This document shows positions 43,184-54,031 of a stretch of 64,000 nt of DNA, piece after piece. The stretch covers positions 23,350,019 to 23,414,018 of the forward strand of contig CM077651.1 of assembly GCA_039707465.1 (NCBI GenBank), given 5' to 3'. How positions within the stretch are numbered: the first letter of the stretch is position 1; every line of letters starts with the position of its first letter. Both the position numbers and the translations under genes were made by a program. Below the pieces are notes generated by a model. It was not told the origin of the DNA, searched no databases, and saw nothing but the letters and a program-made list of their open reading frames with translations. This DNA comes from Rhabdophis nuchalis (taxonomy: Eukaryota; Chordata; Lepidosauria; Squamata; Natricidae).

Positions 43184-43604
43184 TGAGAATTGTTGTTTGT
43201 TCATGTGCTCATGAGATTCGTATCTCACTTTTGCTCGAGGAATTCAAGATCCATTTTTTCCTTGAAACAATAAGCCTGTGAAATAGATTGACTGAGAGAT
43301 AGGGACTGATCTAAAGTTTCCAGTTAACCTATGCTCTTAATTATTACCTTCCTCTAGACTTAGATAGAATTCTTCAAATGCTGGACTAAAAACACATACT
43401 GTAGTATATTTATTTAAGTTCGCAAAATTCTTGGTTGTCTATGTAATGCCAAACTTACTCCTTTGTATCTTTGAAATTGAAAAAAACAAGTATGAAAATT
43501 TGGGAGCTGACAATTTGTCCTCATGCATGTTTTACTTCCACTAGATACTGTTTTTGTATACAGCAAGCAACCTTCAATTCCAAATTCATGCAATTCATTC
43601 CATA

Positions 43605-44172
43605 ATTCCCATATAACACTCCCATATAACACCTATCCTGCGCGAGCTGCACTGGCTTCCTGTGGTCTTTCGGGTGCGCTTCAAGGTTTTAACGACCATC
43701 TTTAAAGCGCTCCATGGCTCGGGGCCTAGTTATATGCGAGACCGCCACCTGCCCCATACATTCCTCAGACCGATACGCTCCCACAGAGAGGGCCTCCTCA
43801 GGGTGCCGTCGGCTGGACAATGCCGACTGGCGACACCCAGGGGGAGAGCCTTCTCTGTGGCGGGCCCAGCCCTCTGGAACGACTTACCCCCTGAACTCCG
43901 CACCATCTCCGACCTCCGCCTCTTCCGCAAGTGTCTGAAGACACACCTATTTCATCTAGCCGGCCTAGCGTAACCTCCATACTGACTATTAGATAGTTTT
44001 AAACTTGGGATTTTAATTCAGTTTTTAGCGCAGGGTTTATTTATTAGAATAAGTATTTTAAATTTCATATATTTTATATATTTTGTATGTATTTTAACAT
44101 CCCTGTGCGCCGCCCTGGGTCCTAACAAGGAGAAGGGCGGGGTATAAATTTAATAAATAAATAAATAAATAA
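43605..44172 (+). mobile_element. L2 LINE 3' end, open C-terminal frame
   Basis: 5' truncated. 43662-43973 keeps an intact C-terminus: FRVRFKVLTTIFKALHGSGP, RSHREGLLRVPSAGQCRLAT, FSVAGPALWNDLPPELRTIS, ending HLAGLA and stop. The 3'UTR has 'cgccgccctgggtcctaaca' and a (TAAA)n tail. At the 5' edge 'cccatataacac' occurs twice in tandem. Confidence 0.9.
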
Positions 44173-44654
44173 ATAATTCAAGCTTATTTGCAAACATTTC
44201 ATGTAAATCAACAACTTTCTCACATTCATACATTTCTTAATGACCTGATAAACAGCAAAGCTTTGGTCTGCATATCTCTGCTTAATATAAAGCTGCACTG
44301 CACAGCCCAAATTGTGTTCATCGTGACTTCTTGCATTCTTTCACTCAGAATTTTAACAAATCCCTTCAATAATTTAATGGCCCTTATAGATTCCCTTTGT
44401 TCAGGAGAAACAATGGAACGGCAGTTCTCATTTGTCCGTGGTGTGCAACTTCAGGAAAAGAGGCAAGATGGCGGAAACAAAACAAGTTGAACCGTGTCAG
44501 TCTAGGATTCAAACACTAGAGAGTTCCACAAGGCAGTCCAAGCCATAAAATCATAGAGTTAGAGAAAGAGAACAAAGCAGGGACACAGGCTGGCGGAAAA
44601 TTCTATTTGATGGAGAGCAAAATCCTGTTAACAGCTCCGAAATAGTTCCAGATC

Positions 44655-45140
44655 AGAGGTGGGCAGCACATAAATTAACAACTGGTTCACCCAGCCCTGA
44701 AAATGTGTGTGCCCGCCTTCCATGCATGTGTTTCGCTTGCATGTGCACCTTGCGTGCATGCGTGCGGCATCAAAAACAAGGCTAAATAGGACAGCATAGC
44801 CCGCAGATCACAACCACCAGTTCTCTTGAACAGGTCCGAAACGGCAGCGACCCACCAGTGACCCAGATGCAGATACAGCTGAAGGAGATGTGTTGTCCTT
44901 TCCACCTGAGTAGCTGAGCAGATCATCATTGCTCTGTTCTCCGAAGTTGCTGGTGCATCCTGGACCAGGGCACCTGGCTAGGATTGGGACCGCATCATAC
45001 AAGTCTGCCTTACCTTCTTTTGCTTGTTGCCTCATCTGCTCAGGTGGCCCACTACCTGCCAGTTTCAAAACTGACAGCTCATCAAATGTGATCCCTCATA
45101 ACAGGAGGGGAACAAATGCAATCCACATTTTCAGAAAAGA
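44655..45140. other. Possible GC-richer TE remnant, unclassified
   Basis: Starts 'cagaggtgggcagcac', a hAT-like terminus, with 'gcatgtgcaccttgcgtgcatgcgtg' near 44750. Frames of 80-86 codons on the minus strand have no recognisable domain. A right terminus was not found. Confidence 0.35.
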
Positions 45141-45179
45141 TGTGCTTTAATCGAAGAATGTATCAAAGGAGATAATCAT

Positions 45180-45660
45180 TCCATTGAACTACATTCCTTG
45201 TGGAATACAGTGCCCATTTCTGGGCACCACTGTTCAAAAATCAAGTTGGAAGCAAGTCCAGACAAGATGGTGAATTCTGAAAACCAAGCTCTGTGGGGAA
45301 TGGTGAAGGATCTGAGTAACTAGTTTTGTTGTATTTAAGTACAATGACAATAAAGATTATACTGATAAGTTTAACCCAAACAGGCAACTGAAGAAAGATA
45401 TGATAGCAATCTTCAAATATCTGAAAGACTTTCAAGAAGAAGGAATGGATTTCTTTTTAATTGCTTCAAAAGGATAGCAAATGAATTCAGATTAGAAGGA
45501 AGGAGGTTAAACATATGGGACGTTATTGATGGAACATGAGATTGTGGTTATTCTTCACTAGAGATCTTTAAACTGAGGCTGGATGGTCATTCATTTGTCA
45601 AGATGTCATAGTGGATGTTGAATTTGGCATGCAAATCAGACTAGATCTCAAATTATTATC
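45180..45660 (+). mobile_element. Very old CR1-like 3' fragment
   Basis: 'gaaagatatgatagcaatcttcaaatatctgaaagactt..' and 'attagaaggaaggaggttaaac', 'gagatctttaaactgaggctgg' parallel the CR1 3'UTR order (sliding through the QYL.. region), but are highly diverged. Confidence 0.5.
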
Positions 45661-45774
45661 AAATCTGATTCTGTGGTGCTATTGATAGCTCCTGTTATAC
45701 AAGATTATGTGACCTTCACAGATCTATTGCAATTCTCCCTTTGAGAAGTCCACACAAGATACTACAGGACTACT

Positions 45775-45945
45775 ACTACAAGACACTGCAACTGTTAAAA
45801 TTATGAACCAGTTGCCAATTACTTGAATCACAATTACATGACTGCAACTTTGAGGACTGGCTGTCAGTCTCCTCATTCAGCACTGTCATAACTTTAAAAA
45901 CCCAGTGAACAAATTATCATTAACTGAGGATTGCCTGTAGGCAAT
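45775..45945. mobile_element. MITE remnant ('GTAGTCCTCGACTTACGACC' family)
   Basis: 'cagcactgtcataacttt' and 'attatcattaactgaggattgcctg' match the family's right end in decayed form. Confidence 0.5.
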
Positions 45946-46084
45946 TATAGGCAAACAGTAACAAATAATTATGAACTTTTCAGTGGGTTAAATCCAACTG
46001 TACTCGCCAGATGAATTTTCATGTAATAAAAAAGTAATTAAAATTTATATGAACAGCCAACATTTTTGAACACTGTCTTAACAA

Positions 46085-48145
46085 ACCATGTTCATGAACC
46101 TTAGATCCAGGAAACTACAACCCAATCAGCTTAACATAAATACCTGAGAAAATCTTCTAAAAGATAATCAAGCAGTGGATTTAAAAGCACCTAGAAATGA
46201 ACATGGTGATCTCTAGAAGACAGCAGGTCATGCCAAACAAGCCTTTGACTTTTTTCATAAAGCAATTAAATTAGTGTATCAAAGAAATGTCAATGTAGTA
46301 TACTTAGACTTCAGTAAGACATTTGATAATGTAGACCACAGCCAGTTTTTGATAAAGAATAATGTGGGATAGATAGTACCATCACCATCACCACCATGTG
46401 GATTCGCAATTGACTGACCAACCGCACTTAGTATATATCTACATGGAGGGAAACATAAAGTGGGACACCTGTGACATTTCGGGTGCGCTTCAAGGTGTTG
46501 ATTACCATCTTCAAAGCGCTCCATGGCACGGGGCCTAGTTATGTGCGAGACTGTCTACTGCCCCATACATCCCTTCGACCGATCCGCTCCCATAGAGAGG
46601 GTCTTCTCCGGGTGCCGTCGGCCGGGCAATGCCGGTTGGCGATGCCCAGGGGAAGGGCCTTCTCTGTGGCGGGCCCTACCCTCTGGAACGACCTTCCTCC
46701 TGAACTCCGTATCACCTCGGACCTCCGCCTTTTCCGCCAGCACCTGAGGACGCACTTTTTCCATCAAGCCGGCCTAGCATGACCACCCTTTAACGACTGA
46801 GTTTTAAATTACCAAATTTTTTATCAGAGGGATTTTAATAACATTTTAGCACAGGGTTTTCTAAGTTTCTGCTTGGCCGGCCTAGGTTAGTCTCTACCTC
46901 AGGGGTTAGGGAATGTTAATTTTAAAATGGGGATTTTAGTACAGGGACAGTTGATTTAATTTGTTTTTATTGTATTTATTTATGTATATATTTTATGCTG
47001 TTTTAATTTTCCCTGTGCACCGCTCCGAGTCCCCCTGGGGAGAGGACGCGGTATAGAAAAATAAAATCTAAATCTAAAATCTAAAATCTAAAGTTTAATT
47101 TTGGTTTTAGGATATTTATTATGTATTTGTATATTTGTATTTTGTTTTAACTTCCTGCGCGCCGCCCTGGGTCCCTTTTTGGGAGATAGGTGTGGGATAT
47201 AAGTCGAAAAAATAATAAAATAATAAAATAAAAAGGTTCTGTCTTGAGCCCACTCCTCTTCAACATCTTTATAAATGATCTTGATGAGGGAACAGAAGGG
47301 AAACTCATCAAATTTGCATATGACACCGGGCTGGGGGGAATTGCTAACATTTCAGAAGATGGACTCAGCATTCAGAAGGTTCTTGAGCATTGGGTTAGGG
47401 TTCTTGAGCATTGGGCCCTAGTTAACAAAAGATGCAGTTCAGTGGTGAGAATAATAAGGTCCTGGACTTAGACGGGAAAAATCAAATGCACAGCTACATA
47501 ATAAGTGATAGCTTGCTCCAGTAATAATTGTGGGAGGGATGTCCCATCACTTAAGTAGGAGCCAACGGTGTGTTTCAACTGCCAAAAAAGCCAATGCAGT
47601 TCTGGGCTGCATCAACAGAGGGACAGTGTCAAGCTCACAAGAAGTCATAGTACTGCTTTATAGTGCATTAGTAAGATGACACAAAACTGTCCAGTTCTGG
47701 CCACTATGATACAAAAAGATACTGAAGCCTAGAAAGAGTGCAGAGAAGAACAACATAGATAATAAGGAGCTTGGAGGCTAGACTGAATAAGGAACTAACG
47801 GAAGTAGCCTAACAAAGAGAAGACTTAGGAGTGATATGAAAACCATCTTCCAATACTTGAAGGGCTGTCTCCAAAGTACCTGAAGGCAGGATAAGAAGCA
47901 ATGGGGGGAAGCTCATCAGAGGGGGACCCACCTTGCAATTAAGGAGAAATTTCTTAATGGTGAGAACAGTTAACCAGTGGAACAGCTTACCTCCCAAATT
48001 TATGGGTGCCCCATCACTGGAAGTTTTAAAGAAAAGATTGGACAACCATTAGTCAGGGTTGGTATAAGGTCTCCTGCCTGGGCCAGGGAATTGGACTAGA
48101 AGACTTCTAAGACCCCTTCCAGACTGATCCTGTCCATTGTCACTG
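46085..48145 (+). mobile_element. CR1 LINE interrupted by an L2
   Basis: RT section 46085-46470 ('gacttcagtaagacatttgataatgtagacc'), then an L2 insertion, then the CR1 resumes at 47233 with LSPLLFNIFINDLDEGTEGK at 47240-47300, a C-terminal region and the 3' end 'ggaattggactagaagac' at 48090. Eroded frame. Confidence 0.88.
46471..47232 (+). mobile_element. L2 LINE inserted in CR1, same orientation
   Basis: Intact C-terminal frame 46471-46782 (FRVRFKVLITIFKALHGTGP, FSVAGPTLWNDLPPELRITS, FHQAGLA stop). A 3'UTR follows with two tail-like repeats ('gcaccgctccgagtccccc' at about 47018 and 'gcgccgccctgggtccc' at about 47159), suggesting one L2 tail inserted in or beside another. The tail is (AATAAA)n. 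Confidence 0.9.
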
Positions 48146-48552
48146 CGCATATCCCCTTGTTCCATGTCATACCTAGCCAGCCCACCTTCTCTTTCTTCAA
48201 ACTTACATATTCTGCTATTTCAGATTATTTTTCCACCCAGGAATGTGCCTGCTCAAGATCTCTGCTTAGACCATTTATATGTATTCTTAATCCATGCTCA
48301 GACAAAATATGCACATACAATAATTTACACAATCCTGTTCCATCCATTCTGCATGTTGTGCATCATCAGTCTGGTTTATTATATTTTTTTGTAGTTTTGG
48401 ATACTCTTAACCACCACAAATACATAGGTATTAATTATGTCTTTGAGTGCAATAAGAAAATTTATTGTGCTACTGTTTGGTTATATGCAAAAGTTTAGAT
48501 TCCCATGGTCAAATTGTATGTTTGACACAACCTCTACATATTAATTTAAAAA
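48146..48552. other. AT-rich intron, nothing recognised
   Basis: Two overlapping + frames here (85 and 113 codons) are low-complexity or hydrophobic translations with no domain and no splice context. Confidence 0.4.
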
Positions 48553-48806
48553 TAGCACTTAGCAATAACGATAGCACTTAGACCTGTATACCACTTCAAA
48601 ATGCTTTAAAGCTCTCTCAAAGCAGTTTACACAGTCAGCCTATTGCACCCAACAATCTGGGTCCCCATTTTACCCACCTCGGAAGGATGGAAGGTTGAGT
48701 CAACCTTGAGTCAGAATCGAAGGAATTGAACTGCTGACCGTCAGCAGTCAGCAGAATTAGCCTGCAATACTGCATTCTAATCACTGCACTACCATGGCTC
48801 TTAAAA
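48553..48806 (-). repeat. tRNA-derived SINE, antisense
   Basis: Same family as 42944-43183: 'agcacttagacctgtatacc', 'ctattgcacccaacaatctg', 'ggaaggatggaaggttgagt', ending 'cactgcactaccatgg' where the A box lies. Confidence 0.82.
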
Positions 48807-48984
48807 TGACACAGTTCTGCAAATTTGAATGCAAATTTATTATATGAAATTATGTATGGAGAATAAGAAAAGAGTTAATATAGTACACATGGACATTTGG
48901 TCACTTTCAGCTGGTATATTATGACATCTCCTTTAGCAGAAATAAGTTTCCAAATGTTTCTGTAGTGTAGGCAGTAAAAATCTT

Positions 48985-49830
48985 TCTGCTCTTTTGTTTT
49001 CAATTTTTTTTAGTTTATCAAAATATGAAATACAAAAGAAAGTAAAAATAAAAGGAAACTAGGAGAAGGAATAAGGGTCGGGAAAAGAAATGTAAGGTAA
49101 AAGGGGAAAAAAGGTGTTGACTTCTGACTCTTTTTTGCTCAGTAGAAGATAACAATATTACAGCCTCAACTTTTTACTTTTACACATTAATATATACTAG
49201 TTATTTCTATAACAACAAATCTATCTAATCAGCAAAACCAAAATCAAAGTATAATTTTTTTATCACTAGCGCAAAATCCAGAAGCGATTTCCAAATAAAA
49301 AACATAATTAAATATATTATCTTCTTTGAATAGAGCAATCAATTTAACCATCTTTGCTTTTTCTTCCTTGCTGTGGAAATTATATATTTCTGTTTGCAGT
49401 TAATAGTCTTTAGAAACTTTAGAAACTTTACCATTTATGTTAACAAAATTCACTATATTCTTTCAGATTCTTTAGCCTTTTTCAAGAGTGAAAAACTCAA
49501 TTTTCATCCATTTTAAAACAGTAAATTTTTCTTTAAAAACATTTTCAAAATCAGTTTTAATGCATCTTTTTAAACTGCCTTAACATACATACTTTAAAAT
49601 TCATTTTAAGTAATATTTTACAAGCTTTAGAAATTAATCAAAAATCATATATGAAAGAAAAAAACCATTTTCAAACTCACTTTATAAACACAAAAACACA
49701 TAAACATATAAACACATTTTAACATAGTATAAACTTGAGATTTCTATAACAACAAACCTATCTAATTGTTAAAACCTAAAATCAAAGTTTCATTTTTTTC
49801 TACCCCAAGCAAGAAATTGCCTCAGCGGTT
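48985..49830. repeat. Unclassified AT-rich dispersed repeat
   Basis: Shares 'agtttatcaaaatatgaaatac', 'gggaaaagaaatgtaagg', 'aacaaatctatctaatcagc' with 40809-41230; the last motif repeats at 49752. No ORF. Confidence 0.5.
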
Positions 49831-50190
49831 TGGTAGTTTCCTATACATAATTGCAGACCAAGCTACAAATTACTTAAAAATAATACACTACAACCACAAC
49901 TTTCTACCCTTATATTTCTTCATCAAAGTTGGCGGGGCGGGGGGAAATACACCACACTTCCTTATTTTAGCTTGCCCTCAGCAGCCTTCTTCCTTGTGGT
50001 TTAAGAATAAAGAAATCCCCAAAATGATCTTCAAAAAGGAATAACAAGCTGTGACTAAAGAGAGCTTCTGTTATCTTAATAAAGATTAATAGTCCTTAAA
50101 AGTGATTAAGAAATGAAAAGCACAACTTAATGTCCATTTAAAAAATAAATCCCAAAATGGCTGCTTTTTCGACAACATAGTGATTGTAGC

Positions 50191-50453
50191 CAGGGGTGGG
50201 TTTTGGCTTGCACTACTGCCGATCCGCTTGTGTGCACGCTTTGCACATGTGCATGCTGTGCGTGCATGCGCAGTGCCATTCAAATAGTTTTGCGCATGCG
50301 CAGAACCGAATAGATGGCAGCACTGACAGCACCGACCGGGGAAGTGATTTAGGGACATGGCAGGTCTGGGTCACTACCAGTTCCAGCGACCCAAGCTGCC
50401 AAATCACTACTGGTTCAGCTGAACCAGTCCAAACCGCTAGGAATGCACCGCTG
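50191..50453. mobile_element. hAT MITE with TSD
   Basis: 263 bp, CAGGGGTGGGTTTTGG to 'gaatgcaccgctg'. Duplications ATTGTAGC / ATTGCAGC differ at one position. The interior (gcatgcgcagtgcc, ggttcagctgaaccag) resembles the left part of the GC block at 9880. Confidence 0.88.
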
Positions 50454-50460
50454 ATTGCAG

Positions 50461-51734
50461 CCCTGCCCCACAGTTTCTGGCTCATCAGCTTGCTCCAAAG
50501 CACACCATGCTTGCTGTATGGAGAATCCTTTGGGATCTTCTAGGGTTCTCCCTAACCCAGGAGAGTCATATAAACTAAAAAAATGCCAGTTCCTTCTGGT
50601 GGTAAGTTGAAAAAGCGACATTCCAGAGAAAAACTCTTCAGGGAGCTCCAGGGATCTGTCCCTGGGCGTTTCATTAGTTTTATATCTTCCCCAGAGGCCA
50701 AGAAACTTTCTGTTTTTTTGGAATATTTTCCCACTCATTCTTATAAAACTTTTCTAGTTTAGAAATATTCCTAGGTGTTGCATATATTATATGTTTGAGA
50801 TCACCCTACAATTTCTCAATAATATCCAAGTCAGAGGACTGAGAAGATTATTTCCAAACCATTATCTATTTTTCCTACAAGTACTTGATTATTCCAAAAT
50901 GTTATCTTACTAAGTTATCCAGCTACTTTCCAGCTTCAGTATCTTTCATTATATAAGAATGTTTTTGAGCCAGAAAAACTCTGCAAGGAAGAGTAGGAAA
51001 ACAGTCCCTGAAACTTGATCACAGGTGCTTAATTTTTTTCCATACAACTGTATTTGTTTATTGTAAAATAATCTGCCTATCAAAGATTCACACACTATGT
51101 TAAATCATAAATTATGATTCATAAATTGTAATGGCTAGGTTTATTGCAGGCAAAAAATGAAGCGAAACATTCAACCAATACTTTTCTGTGTTAGTAAATT
51201 ATTTGTCTTTATATTGCACGCATACACCATATTAGCATAAACGTATACACATATTAGATTGTGCAAACAATTGATTAAAAGATCTAAGAAAGATTGTTTT
51301 TTTTAACAACCATATCCCAAATTCTGTCTTTATAGTGTGTATGTGAACACATAACAAGACTTTTGAATATGAAGCTTCAAACTACATATTTTTTTAAAAA
51401 AACAATAAAACAATCTGAAAGCAATCCAAAAAAGTTATTAAAAACATGTTCTAAAAATAATTAAATGTTATATCAGTCTGCTGTTTTGAGGTTAATCAGT
51501 TGTAACTTGTAAGAAACAAAAACCAGCCTTTTCAGTCTAATCAAATACAAGAAAAAGTGGTTATAATTCTGAAATAAAATCCAAGTCAGGTGCTTTGTTT
51601 TTGAATATGTAATTAATTTCCAAACAACATTTAGCATATAAAATGAGATTAACTATCCATGGTTTGGTCTCTGATGCTCTTTGAAAATTAATTAACATTA
51701 CTGTTGTTAAAAATGTGCATGCATACATAATATA
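50461..51734. other. Intron, nothing recognised
   Basis: AT-rich; minus frames of 96-107 codons at 50213-50738 have no domain. No clear TE identified. Confidence 0.4.
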
Positions 51735-52261
51735 CCGTATTTTTCCGCGTATAAGATGCACCGCAGTATAAGATGCACCAAGGTTTTGAAGAGGCAAATT
51801 TTTTAAAAAAAGTTTTTTGCAGTCTGGAAACCTCCCCAAAACAGCCATTTTTCGCAAAAACAGCCCCATTTTTTTTCCAAAAAAGGTTATGAACAGCCTT
51901 TAGGAGACTCGTAGAGTGTTCCTGGGAGGGGCAAAAACAAGCAAAAACCGGTCCTTTTTTTTCTTCAAAAATGGGCCTCGTTTTTTTTGTCAAAAAAAAG
52001 GGCATTAGGAAGCTTATAGAATGCTCCTGGGGCTGGGAGGGGCAAAATTGAGCAAAAAACAGCCTGTTTTTTTCTCTTTTCTGCCTCCCCAGCCCCCAGG
52101 AGCTCTCTGAAAGCCTCCTACAAGCTATGCACAGCCATTTTGGTGAAGGGGGTGGCATTTCGGGAGGCAAAAAAATGCTGTATTCAGTGTATAAGACGCA
52201 CCCAGATTTTCAGCCTCTTTTTTGAAGGAAAAAGGTGTGTCTTATACTCCGAAAAATACAG
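51735..52261. mobile_element. TA-flanked MITE ('CGTATTTTTCCGCGTATAAGA' family)
   Basis: 527 bp. Left end CCGTATTTTTCCGCGTATAA, right end (reverse complement) CTGTATTTTTCGGAGTATAA, TA on both sides. Interior modules repeat 'gcaaaaacaagc' and 'ttttttttc' segments. It ends 201 nt before the terminal MBNL2 exon. The minus frame at 51688-52170 is inside it and is not a gene. Confidence 0.88.
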
Positions 52262-52462
52262 TAAATTTTAACTTGTAAAAATCCTAAATGAAGTGAAGTG
52301 AAGACAGTTCTATGTGCTGTGTGGAATTTTTATATTTATATTTAAACTATTTTAAAAGGAGAAAAGTAATAGCATTGATAAGAATTAAGTGTTCCAGTAG
52401 AATTAAATATTCTGATTAAATATTGCATTGAAAATCATCGGTGTTTTCTTTTCTTGTCACAG

Positions 52463-52590
52463 ATAATCCTGAAATAGTGAACCGGAATGGAATGGAATGT
52501 CAAGAGGCCTTGTTGAGAACAGCAAAGCATTGTTACTGTACATACAGCCCTTTCTCTTCCTTAACAGAATTGCCACAAACTGCATGCTGA
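52463..52590 (+). CDS. MBNL2: MBNL2 terminal coding exon, readable in two frames
   Basis: Acceptor cttttcttgtcacag|AT. Joined directly to the 36-nt exon (G|AT) it encodes DNPEIVNRNGMECQEALLRT, AKHCYCTYSPFSSLTELPQT, AC, stop at 52588-52590, residues 346-387. Joined to the 95-nt exon it reads ATA ATC CTG AAA TAG, giving IILK with stop at 52475-52477. Both endings are those known for MBNL2 isoforms and are absent from MBNL1, which clinches the paralogue. The longer tail is cysteine- and tyrosine-rich (KHCYCTY). Confidence 0.96.
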
Positions 52591-53204
52591 GTAAAGAGTT
52601 TATTCATCTGGACAAAACACACTTAAGAGCTAGTGCTGCTATATCGTATATGAATATTAAGATGGTATGCTTAGTATATTCAAAACTAATCTAGTTAACT
52701 ACCTGATGCCAGCTGTGATGGTTCAAGACATAAAAGGGTAATATTTTACTTTTAAAAGTTTTATATAACACTGTTTACTTCTTAGGAATATTGTCTTACC
52801 ACCATAAAATAGTGAATGTAAGTAGTCCCATTCATGTATCGCAGGGTTCACAGTTTTATGACTCTTTCAATGTTAGCAATAACTGATTTACATTGGCCAC
52901 TAAATCCAGGATCTAACTACACAAATAGTTTCCCATGAGAGCTGTTGCTTTGGTTGCATGTTTCTTCAGCTGACCTCCCTGCACCCCAGTTTACACAGAG
53001 AAATTCTTTTGAAACTGGACTTTCAAAAGTACTTTGTAATGCTGCAAAGGAGAATCTGGTTCCAGTGATGTAGGTCACGGGAATTTCAAAAACAAAATAC
53101 TTTGGGATATTAGTGCCACTAGTTGCACTGTGCTGATTGTTTGGTGACAAAATAAGTGATGCAGTGGTGAAATCACCACTAAAAGTTCCAGAGTAGTTTT
53201 CCTA

Positions 53205-53589
53205 CAGTGTTTCCCTGAAAATAAGACAGGGTCTTATTTTCTTTTGACACCCCCCCCCCCGAAATAAGCCATTGGCCTTATTTTTGGGGAGGTCTTATTA
53301 TTTTTGAGGTACAGGAGGCAGCAAGTGTGGTCAGCTCATGGTTGCTCTGTTGTGCTGCTGTGCCAGTGAGGTGCGTTGCTGGGCCTGCCATTCTTTTTGC
53401 AGTGGCCATTAGCGTGACAGAAGGGGTACGGTGGCTAAGGTTGCAGGAGCGACCGTTAGGGTGTGTGGGGCATGTTCTCCCTCCCTTTCCCCCCCTCCAA
53501 ACTCACCTCTTCACCTAATGTTGTTTGCGTGATCAGAGGAAGTGGCAGAGAAATATTTTCGGGAAGGTCTTATTTTCGGGGAAACAGGG
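53205..53589. mobile_element. TA-flanked MITE in the MBNL2 3'UTR
   Basis: CAGTGTTTCCCTGAAAATAA at left, 'ttattttcggggaaacaggg' at right, TA on both sides. The interior 'ggtcttattatttttgagg' matches the family at 8918. Confidence 0.88.
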
Positions 53590-53756
53590 TAGCTTGGTGT
53601 CCTTTGGATAAGTAGGATTTCTCCTCTCAGCATATGCAGCCACGATAGCCGATGGTCATGCTGTGGGTAGGTGGGTGGGTGGGGAATCTAGGGAGTCATA
53701 AGAAACCTAGGTTGAAGCACAGTGATTGGCATGAAGCGGAAACAGAAGATCTCAAT

Positions 53757-53888
53757 CAGGGATGTCAAACTTGTGGTGTCACGTCATCTGGTGAGGTATC
53801 GTGACTTTTTTCCCCTTTGCTAAACCGGGGATGGGTATGGCCAGTGCCTGACGCATCCAGCCCATGACCTGGGAGTTTGACACCCCTG
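53757..53888. mobile_element. hAT MITE in the MBNL2 3'UTR
   Basis: CAGGGATGTCAAACTTG to 'gggagtttgacacccctg'. Flanks ATCTCAAT and ATCTAAAG are a two-mismatch 8-bp duplication. Family as 16368 and 23250. Confidence 0.85.
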
Positions 53889-53896
53889 ATCTAAAG

Positions 53897-54031
53897 CAAA
53901 GATGGCAAACTATGGCCTGTTTATGACTTGTGGACTTCAATCCCAGAATTCCTGAGTCAGCATGGCTAGCTCAGGAATTCTGAGAGTTGAAGTCCACAAG
54001 TCATAAAAAGGCCAATAGTTCCTCACCCCTG
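53897..54031. mobile_element. Palindromic hAT mini-MITE in the 3'UTR
   Basis: Arms 'ctatggcc..tttatgacttgtggacttcaa..cccagaattcctgag' and 'ctcaggaattctgagagttg..aagtccacaagtcata..ggccaatag' form a long imperfect palindrome. It begins straight after the flank of the previous element, with ATCTAAAG shared as flank and ATTTGAGG on the right. Confidence 0.85.

Noticed and set aside
51688..52170. 160-codon minus frame before the terminal exon
   Set aside because: It lies inside a TA-flanked MITE with inverted ends, and the repeated FCPSQPQEHS-like units come from the MITE's internal repeats.
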